Below, piece after piece: positions 56,396 through 62,215 of a stretch of 62,215 nucleotides of DNA. Each line of letters starts with the position of its first letter. Within the stretch, counting starts at the first letter, position 1. Under the pieces are notes generated by a model, which was not told the origin of the DNA, made no database searches, and worked only from the letters and a program-made list of their open reading frames with translations. Made by a program: the position numbers and the translations under genes. This DNA comes from Gemmatimonadota bacterium (GTDB lineage: Bacteria; Gemmatimonadota; Gemmatimonadetes; Gemmatimonadales; Gemmatimonadaceae): contig JAHFCU010000011.1 in assembly GCA_023249305.1 (NCBI GenBank), positions 1-62,215 of the forward strand, given 5' to 3'.

Positions 56396-58708
56396 ATGTC
56401 GCGTACCCACCGTGGGCTGATCGCCCTCGCCGTCGCGTTCGCCGCCACGCCGCTCGCTGCGCAGCGCACGGACTTGCTGACGAACACGAAGTTCGAGCCC
56501 TACTTCAACGTCGCGTCCCCACTCTCGCTCACCTCGGCGACGAAGGCTGATCGCGTGGCGTGGAAGACGTACGAGAAGGGGATGCGCAACGTCTACACGG
56601 CGGCCGCGCCGTCGTGGAAGCCCGTCAACCTGACGAAGTTCACCAAGGACGACGGCGTTGACATCTCCGACATTTCGCTCTCCGACGACGGCTCGATCGC
56701 CGTCTTCGTGCGCGGTTCGGCGACGAACACTCGCGACTGGGTCGCCAACCCGTCGCACGACCCCAGTGGTCCAGAGCGGGCCATCTGGGCGGTGCGCACC
56801 GCGGGCGGCGCGCCGGCGTGGAAGGTCGCGGTCGGCGCCGCGCCCGTACTGTCGCCCGACGGCAACGCCGTGCTGTACGTGAAGGACGGGCAGATCTACC
56901 GCGCGCCCGTCGTCCCCGTGAAGCCCGGTACCGCGATGGACCGCGGCGAGAAGCCGTTCATCACCGCGTGGGGCCGTCAGTTCACTCCCAGGTGGTCTCC
57001 CGACGGCCTTAAGTTCGCGTTCGTGAGCGATCGCGAAAACCACGCGTTCATCGCCGTCTACGACGTCAAGTCGCGTGCGCTCTCCTACCTCGACCCGAGC
57101 GTGGACTGCGACGGCAATCCTGTCTGGACGGATGATTCCAAGCAGATCGTCTTCACCCGGCGACCCGGCACGCCGTTCGGCGCCCAAAATCAGGAAGGGA
57201 CCGGCGGCATCGGCAATCCGCAGGGCACGACGTTCAACGTGCAGGCGGCCCTACAGCGCCTGCGCAACGGCGGCTTCGGTCCGCCGTGCGGCGGCGGCTT
57301 CGGTGGCGGCGGTGGTGGCGGTGGTCGCGGCGCGGGCGCGCCGGTCAATCCGCAGGCGGCATCGCGACCAGGCTTCTTCGCGTCGCGCTTCGTCGGCGGC
57401 TACTCACTGTCGCTGATGGTTGCCGACGTCACGACGCGCATCGCCAAGGAAGTGTGGCACAACCAGCCGAACGACCGGACCTTCACGACGCTCAACGGCA
57501 TGCGCTACGCCGCTGGCCACGTGGTCTTCCCGGCGACGGTGCCGAACGACGAGTTCGATCGCTGGTACGCGATCAGCCTCGTGAATGCGGCCAAGGACCC
57601 CGTGCTGCTGACGACGACCGACGGCCTCATCGAGGGCGCCGGATCGGTTGACCTCGCCGCTGACGGCAAGACGCTCTACTACACAACGAATGCCAAGGAC
57701 ATCGAACGACGCCACATCTGGTCGGTGCCCGTCGCGGGCGGCACGCCGCAACAGCTGACGACCGGCGAGGGCATCGAGACGTCGCCGGTGACGCTGCATT
57801 CGGGTAAGTCACTCGCCGTCCTGTACTTCGACTGGAACACGCCGGCATCCGTCGGTCTCGTCGCTGCGGGCACCGACAAGGCGAAGACGATCTTCCCGGT
57901 GCTCGGCAAGGAGTTCCCGCGCGACGCGCACGTGAAGCCGCAGATCGTCTGGACGAAGGCCGCTGACGGCCTCGCGATCAGCAACCAGCTCTTCCTGCCC
58001 AAGGACCTCAAGCCGGGCGAGAAGCGCCCCGCGATGGTCTTCGTGCACGGCGGTCCGGTTCGCCAGATGCTGCCGGGCTACCACTACATGGAGTTCTACC
58101 ACTGGGCATACGCGTATAACCAGTGGCTGGCCGCGCAGGGCTACATCGTGATGTCCATCAACTATCGGCGCGGCATCGGCTACGGCCGTTCGTTCCAGAA
58201 CGCGCCGGGCGCGCAGGCGGCTGGCAACAGCGAGTACCAGGACGTCGTCGCAGGGGGCAAGTATCTCCAGAGTCGCGATGACGTGGATGCGTCGCGCGTC
58301 GGCATTTGGGGGCTCTCATACGGCGGCCTACTGACGTCACAGGCGCTCGCGCGCAACAGCGACATCTTCGTGGCCGGCGCGGACTACGCCGGCGTGCACC
58401 TCTACGGCAGCTCGCTCGACACCGCGGCGCTCTCATTCCGCTCGTCAGCCGTTGGCGCCATAGACGGCTGGAAGTCGCCCGTGCTGCTCGTGCACGGCGA
58501 CGACGACCGCAACGTGGACTTCGCGCAGACCGTGGGCCTCGTGCAGCTGCTGCGTGCGCGCAACGTCTACCACGAGATGATCATCATCCCGGACGACCTC
58601 CACGAGTCCATGCTGCACAAGAACTGGGTGAACACGTGGGAGCGCACGGATGAATTCCTGAAGCGGTTCGTGTGGAACAAGGAGAAGGCCCCGTCCATGG
58701 CGCCGTAA
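56396..58708 (+). CDS. Secreted S9 family prolyl oligopeptidase-type peptidase
   Basis: 770 aa. Signal MSRTHRGLIALAVAFAATPL-AAQ. An N-terminal beta-propeller (to about residue 530) has WD40-like PD40 strands (FTPRWSPDGLKFAFVSDREN, SPDGNAVLYVKDG). A Gly-rich insert lies near residues 296-318. The C-terminal alpha/beta hydrolase contains GLSYGG (nucleophile Ser), HGDDDRNVDF (Asp) and DDLHES (His), with FVHGGP at its start. It cleaves short Pro- or Ala-containing peptides, probably in the periplasm. The start is ATG at 56396 with an AGAGG site. A 125-nt gap separates it from the kinase. Confidence 0.92.
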   Translation: MSRTHRGLIALAVAFAATPLAAQRTDLLTNTKFEPYFNVASPLSLTSATKADRVAWKTYEKGMRNVYTAAAPSWKPVNLTKFTKDDGVDISDISLSDDGSIAVFVRGSATNTRDWVANPSHDPSGPERAIWAVRTAGGAPAWKVAVGAAPVLSPDGNAVLYVKDGQIYRAPVVPVKPGTAMDRGEKPFITAWGRQFTPRWSPDGLKFAFVSDRENHAFIAVYDVKSRALSYLDPSVDCDGNPVWTDDSKQIVFTRRPGTPFGAQNQEGTGGIGNPQGTTFNVQAALQRLRNGGFGPPCGGGFGGGGGGGGRGAGAPVNPQAASRPGFFASRFVGGYSLSLMVADVTTRIAKEVWHNQPNDRTFTTLNGMRYAAGHVVFPATVPNDEFDRWYAISLVNAAKDPVLLTTTDGLIEGAGSVDLAADGKTLYYTTNAKDIERRHIWSVPVAGGTPQQLTTGEGIETSPVTLHSGKSLAVLYFDWNTPASVGLVAAGTDKAKTIFPVLGKEFPRDAHVKPQIVWTKAADGLAISNQLFLPKDLKPGEKRPAMVFVHGGPVRQMLPGYHYMEFYHWAYAYNQWLAAQGYIVMSINYRRGIGYGRSFQNAPGAQAAGNSEYQDVVAGGKYLQSRDDVDASRVGIWGLSYGGLLTSQALARNSDIFVAGADYAGVHLYGSSLDTAALSFRSSAVGAIDGWKSPVLLVHGDDDRNVDFAQTVGLVQLLRARNVYHEMIIIPDDLHESMLHKNWVNTWERTDEFLKRFVWNKEKAPSMAP

Positions 58709-58710
58709 CG

Positions 58711-59667
58711 ATGGTGACCAGCCCCCTGATACGACGCGCAGCCCTGCCGCTCCTCGCGGCAGGGCTGCTGTCGTGCCGTAGCCTCGCACAGCAGGTCGCC
58801 GACACCAACTACGTCGCCCGCGTCGCCGCGCCGGCCTATGTGGCAGGCGCCGGGCCCGTGGTGCTGCTCGACGAGGCGCACAGCAACTTCCACACGCTCG
58901 ACGGACGCTACCTCGTCTTCGGCAAGGTGCTGCGCCAAGACGGCTATGAGGTGCGCCCCAGTCGCGTCCTCTTCTCCGCGCAAGCGCTCAAGGCGGCGCG
59001 CGTACTCGTGATTGCCAACGCGCTGCACCCAAGCAACGCCGGGGCAGCGAGCAACTGGAAGTTGCCCACGCCATCGGCCTTCACGCCCGCCGAAATCGCC
59101 GCCGTGAAAGACTGGGTGCAGGGCGGCGGCTCATTGCTGCTCATAGCCGACCACATGCCCTTCCCCGGCGCCGCGGGCGCGCTGGCTGCTGCGTTCGGCG
59201 TGCAGATGCTGAATGGCTTCGCCTTCGATTCCACGCGCAAGATCAGCAAGTTCACGTACACGCGCGCCGGTGGGCGTCTCGCGGCGCATCCCGTGACCGA
59301 GGGGCGCAATGCCGCGGAACGCATCGACAGCGTCGTGGCCTTCACGGGGCAGGCGTTCCGCGTGGACGCAGCGGGGCGCGCCCTCATGACACTCGCAGCG
59401 GGCACACTTGTGCTCGAGCCGCCCATCGCGTGGCAATTCGACGACAAGACGCCGAGCGAGCCCGGCGCCGGGCTGCTACAAGGTGCGGTGGTTCCCTTCG
59501 GCCAAGGACGCGTCGCGGTCTTCGGCGAGGCCGCAATGTTCTCGGCGCAGGCGACAGGGCTTCTGCGCTCGCCGATGGGGATGAACGATCCGGCCGCGCC
59601 GCAGAACGCGCAGTTTCTGCTCAACGTGATGCACTGGCTAACCGGCTTGCTGCCGGCCGGCAAGTAG
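58711..59667 (+). CDS. Secreted DUF4350/GATase-like protein of unknown function
   Basis: 318 aa. Signal RRAALPLLAAGLLSC, possibly a lipoprotein. PVVLLDEAHSNFHTLDGRYL, FTPAEIAAVKDWVQGGGSLL, LIADHMPFPGAA and FGEAAMFSAQ follow the pattern of DUF4350-like domains with a class I glutamine-amidotransferase fold. No catalytic Cys-His-Glu triad is obvious. It starts two bases after the S9 peptidase stop. It is convergent with the symporter gene, with only 18 nt between stops. Confidence 0.68.
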   Translation: MVTSPLIRRAALPLLAAGLLSCRSLAQQVADTNYVARVAAPAYVAGAGPVVLLDEAHSNFHTLDGRYLVFGKVLRQDGYEVRPSRVLFSAQALKAARVLVIANALHPSNAGAASNWKLPTPSAFTPAEIAAVKDWVQGGGSLLLIADHMPFPGAAGALAAAFGVQMLNGFAFDSTRKISKFTYTRAGGRLAAHPVTEGRNAAERIDSVVAFTGQAFRVDAAGRALMTLAAGTLVLEPPIAWQFDDKTPSEPGAGLLQGAVVPFGQGRVAVFGEAAMFSAQATGLLRSPMGMNDPAAPQNAQFLLNVMHWLTGLLPAGK

Positions 59668-59685
59668 CACCGACGTCCCGTTGCC

Positions 59686-60930
59686 TCACGCCACCACGTT
59701 CGCTGGCGGCTGGTCGGGAAACTCCCCTTCCCAGCGCGCCATCACCGCCGTCGCGAGGCAGTTGCCCACCAGGTTGATGGACGTGCGCGCCATGTCCATG
59801 ATGGCGTCCACGCCGAGGATCACGGCCACGGCTTCCAGGGGCAGGCCGAACATCGTCAGCGCGCCCGAGAGGATGACGAGCGACGCGCGCGGCACCGCCG
59901 CCACACCCTTGGACGTCAGCATCAGCGTGAGCATCATCAGCAGTTGCTGCCCGAACGTCATGGGGATGTTGCCCGCCTGCGCGGCGAAGACTGACGCGAT
60001 GGCGAGGTAGAGCGTCGAGCCGTCGAGGTTGAACGAGTACCCGGTCGGCAGCACGAAGGCGATGATGCGCTTGGGAAGGCCGAACTGCTCCAGCCGCTCA
60101 AACGCGAGCGGAAGCGCCGCCTCGGACGACGCCGTCGAGAAGGCGATGAGCCACGGCTCCTTGATGAAGCTCCAGAAGCGCCGCAGCGGAATGCGCGCGA
60201 GGAGCGCGACCGGGATGAGCACGCAGAGCACGAAGACGATGAGCGTGCCATACAGCGTCCCGACCAGCATCGCGAGGCTCTTGAGCACGCTCAGCCCGCT
60301 CTGTCCCACGGTCACCGCAATCGCCGCCCCGATGCCGAACGGCGCGAACGCCATCACCAGTCCGGTGAACTTGAACATCACCTGGCTCAGCGACTCACAG
60401 AAGTCGAGCATCACTTGCTTCGGCCGCCCCTGCACACGCGAGAGCCCCACCGCAAACAGGATGGCGAAGAAAACGATCTGCAGCACCTCGTTGTGCGTCG
60501 CTGCCTCGAAGAAACTCTGCGGCACCATGTGCTCAATCACGCCGCCGAACGTGATCTTCGTCTGGGCCAGCTCGGTGGCTTTGCTGGCGCTTGCCCCGGT
60601 GATGTTGATACCCACGCCGGGCTTGATGAGGTTGACCGCGCCCAGCCCGAGGAAGAGCGCAATCGTCGTCACGATCTCGAAGTAGACAATGGCGCGGAAG
60701 GCGAGCCGCCCCACCTTCTTCATGTCGTCGCCATGTCCCGCAATTCCGACCACGAGGGTGGAGAAGAGCAGCGGCACGATCAGCGACTTGATCATGCGCA
60801 GGAAGACGGAACTCGTCGCTTTCGCGGCGGTGAACAGCGCCGGATACTCGGCTGACGGAAACAGCCATCCGAGGAGGATGCCGACGACCATGGAGATTGC
60901 GATCCACTGCGTGGAACTGAGCTTCTTCAT
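59686..60930 (-). CDS. Dicarboxylate/amino acid:cation symporter (DAACS family, GltP/DctA-like)
   Basis: 414 aa. MIKSLIVPLLFSTLVVGIAG, STASSEAALPLAFERLEQFG (serine-rich hairpin), FVLPTGYSFNLDGSTLYLAI and GVDAIMDMARTSINLVGNCL are the core DAACS motifs forming the substrate and Na+/H+ sites. It takes up glutamate, aspartate or C4-dicarboxylates; the substrate is not resolvable. The start is ATG at 60930. Confidence 0.95.
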   Translation of the reverse strand: MKKLSSTQWIAISMVVGILLGWLFPSAEYPALFTAAKATSSVFLRMIKSLIVPLLFSTLVVGIAGHGDDMKKVGRLAFRAIVYFEIVTTIALFLGLGAVNLIKPGVGINITGASASKATELAQTKITFGGVIEHMVPQSFFEAATHNEVLQIVFFAILFAVGLSRVQGRPKQVMLDFCESLSQVMFKFTGLVMAFAPFGIGAAIAVTVGQSGLSVLKSLAMLVGTLYGTLIVFVLCVLIPVALLARIPLRRFWSFIKEPWLIAFSTASSEAALPLAFERLEQFGLPKRIIAFVLPTGYSFNLDGSTLYLAIASVFAAQAGNIPMTFGQQLLMMLTLMLTSKGVAAVPRASLVILSGALTMFGLPLEAVAVILGVDAIMDMARTSINLVGNCLATAVMARWEGEFPDQPPANVVA

Positions 60931-60999
60931 GCGAACCTCGACACGCGAATGCGAACGCGGCTGATGACGGAAGACTGATGCATGATGATGGCGCGGACT

Positions 61000-62215
61000 C
61001 TACGCGGTCTTCGCCCTCAACTTGCTGTGTGCAAAACCGTACGCGAAGTACAGCAACAGGCCGATGCACAACCAAACGCCGAAGCGGACCCACGCCTCCG
61101 GCGGAAGGCCGCGCATGACGAACACGCAGGCCGCCGCGCCCAGCACGCAGACGCCCCACGCGAACGGCACCCGGAAGGGCCGCTCGCGTCCGGGGTCAGT
61201 GTGCCGCAGCACAAGCACGCCCACGCAGACAATGGCGAACGCGAACAGCGTGCCGATGTTGGTCAGGTCGTACGTCTCACCGGCGTCGCCCACGAGGGCC
61301 CACGCCGCGACGAAGACGCCCGTCAGCACCGTGGTGATGTGCGGCGTGCGGAACTTGGGATGGATCTTCGCCGCCCACGGCGGCAGCAGGCCATCGCGCG
61401 CCATCGCGTAGAAGATGCGCGGCTGGCCGTACTGGAAGACCAGCAGCACCGCGCTCATCGAAACCACGGCGCCCAGCGAGATGAACCAGCTGAAGCGTTG
61501 CAGTCCCGCCTTGTCGAACGCCGCCGCCAGCGGATCGTTGGCGAGCAGCTGCTGATAGGGCACCAGCCCCGTCGCGACGGCGCCGACGACGATGTAGATG
61601 AGCGTGCAGATCGCGAGGCCGATCAGGATGCCGCGCGGCATCGTCTTCTGCGGCTCGCGCACTTCTTCGGCCGCGGTCGAGATTGCGTCAAACCCGATGT
61701 ACGCGAAGAAGACGATCGCCGCCCCTTGGTGAATGCCGCGGAAGCCGTTCGGCGCAAAGGGATGGTAGTTGCCTGGATTGATGTGCTGCACACCGATCAG
61801 CACGAAGACGGCGAGCACGAGCAGCTTGATTGCCACCATCACGTTGTTCACGCGGGCGCTCTCCTTCACACCGATGACGAGCAGCCACGTGATCGCTGCG
61901 ACTATACCGAACGCCGGCAGGTTGAGCAGCACCGGCTTGCCGAAGACGTGCGGCGCCGAGTTCAGGAGCGCCTTGAGCGGCGAGTCGGGCGCCGCGAGGA
62001 TCACCTCGCGGTAGCCGTGCACCAGCCAGCCTGGAAAATCCACGCCAACCCCGCTGAGCAGCGACACGAAGTACCCGCTCCAACTGATGGCGACCGCGAC
62101 GTTGCCCACCGCGTATTCAAGGATCAGGTCCCATCCGATGATCCACGCGACCAGCTCGCCGAGCGTGGCGTACGAGTAGGCGTACGCACTGCCCGCCTGC
62201 GGGATCATCGCGGCG
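61000..62215 (-). CDS. APC-family amino acid permease, N-terminus cut by window edge
   Basis: 404 visible codons of an amino acid/polyamine/organocation permease. The reading frame stays open to the edge, and PQAGSAYAYSYATLGELVAW matches helix 3 of the family, so roughly 60-80 residues are missing. AAIVFFAYIGFDAISTAAEEVREPQ and PRIFYAMARDGLLPPW are typical of cationic amino acid transporter-like (CAT/YfnA) members. It lies 69 nt upstream of the DAACS gene. Confidence 0.92.
   Translation of the reverse strand, partial: AAMIPQAGSAYAYSYATLGELVAWIIGWDLILEYAVGNVAVAISWSGYFVSLLSGVGVDFPGWLVHGYREVILAAPDSPLKALLNSAPHVFGKPVLLNLPAFGIVAAITWLLVIGVKESARVNNVMVAIKLLVLAVFVLIGVQHINPGNYHPFAPNGFRGIHQGAAIVFFAYIGFDAISTAAEEVREPQKTMPRGILIGLAICTLIYIVVGAVATGLVPYQQLLANDPLAAAFDKAGLQRFSWFISLGAVVSMSAVLLVFQYGQPRIFYAMARDGLLPPWAAKIHPKFRTPHITTVLTGVFVAAWALVGDAGETYDLTNIGTLFAFAIVCVGVLVLRHTDPGRERPFRVPFAWGVCVLGAAACVFVMRGLPPEAWVRFGVWLCIGLLLYFAYGFAHSKLRAKTA

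Overview
High-GC, gene-dense bacterial chromosome fragment of about 62 kb with no phage, insertion sequence, CRISPR array or rRNA. The best guess for the source is a Gemmatimonadota-type member of the FCB superphylum. This is inferred from three things: a Bacteroidetes-style long SecA (about 1,080 aa) with an extra segment in its middle; FCB-style fusions (GH3 NagZ + serine hydrolase, NagB + LmbE); and many lipoproteins and S9 peptidases in a very GC-rich background with frequent GTG starts. No taxonomic search could be run. Four-base ATGA/GTGA stop/start overlaps are common, so much of the window looks translationally coupled.

Layout. Positions 1-12.9 kb, all on the minus strand: ssb (cut by the window edge), rimI-tsaB-tsaE-uvrB-membrane protein, relA/spoT, radC, a secreted Ser/Ala-rich protein, secA. 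Positions 12.9-26.2 kb, minus: read in transcription order this is gmd-rmd-carB-wbpD-wbpB-wbpE-wbpA-ugd-uxs-bamD-nadD-secA. It is a sugar-nucleotide operon (GDP-D-rhamnose, UDP-diacetamido-glucuronate and UDP-xylose precursors) running into envelope-biogenesis genes, with carB lodged inside. Positions 26.4-29.7 kb: the alpha ribosomal operon rpmJ-rpsM-rpsK-rpsD-rpoA-rplQ-rpmB with a recognisable promoter and terminator. Positions 30-34.9 kb: smpB-amidase-TPR lipoprotein-pyrD-pyrF, nearly all overlapping. Positions 35.1-35.2 kb: a tRNA-Leu(CAG) on the plus strand with its own promoter and terminator. Positions 35.3-46 kb, minus: an Rrf2 regulator, lipoproteins, an MBL hydrolase, thioredoxin reductase, an SDR with an altered active site, a PHP phosphoesterase, a 2-oxoacid dehydrogenase E2, and an inositol-phospholipid pair (inositol-3-phosphate synthase plus CDP-alcohol phosphatidyltransferase).

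Positions 46-59.7 kb are the most interesting part. A NamZ-like gene (minus) and a NagZ-serine hydrolase gene (plus) start head to head with overlapping start codons. The plus strand continues with an acyltransferase, an A-type Fe-S carrier, a NagB-LmbE fusion, a sodium:solute symporter, a BadF-type amino-sugar kinase, an S9 peptidase and a secreted protein. Together they read as a salvage route for peptidoglycan amino sugars: cleave outside the cytoplasm, import, phosphorylate, deacetylate, deaminate. The LmbE domain could stand in for the NagA that is not seen here. The window closes with two minus-strand transporters, the last one cut by the right edge.

Intergenic DNA carries two short dispersed repeat families (AATCC/GGATT-rich, and purine-rich GATGGGAGA hairpins), plus G-rich tails after some stop codons. 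A strong terminator hairpin sits only 88 nt upstream of relA and may be an attenuator.
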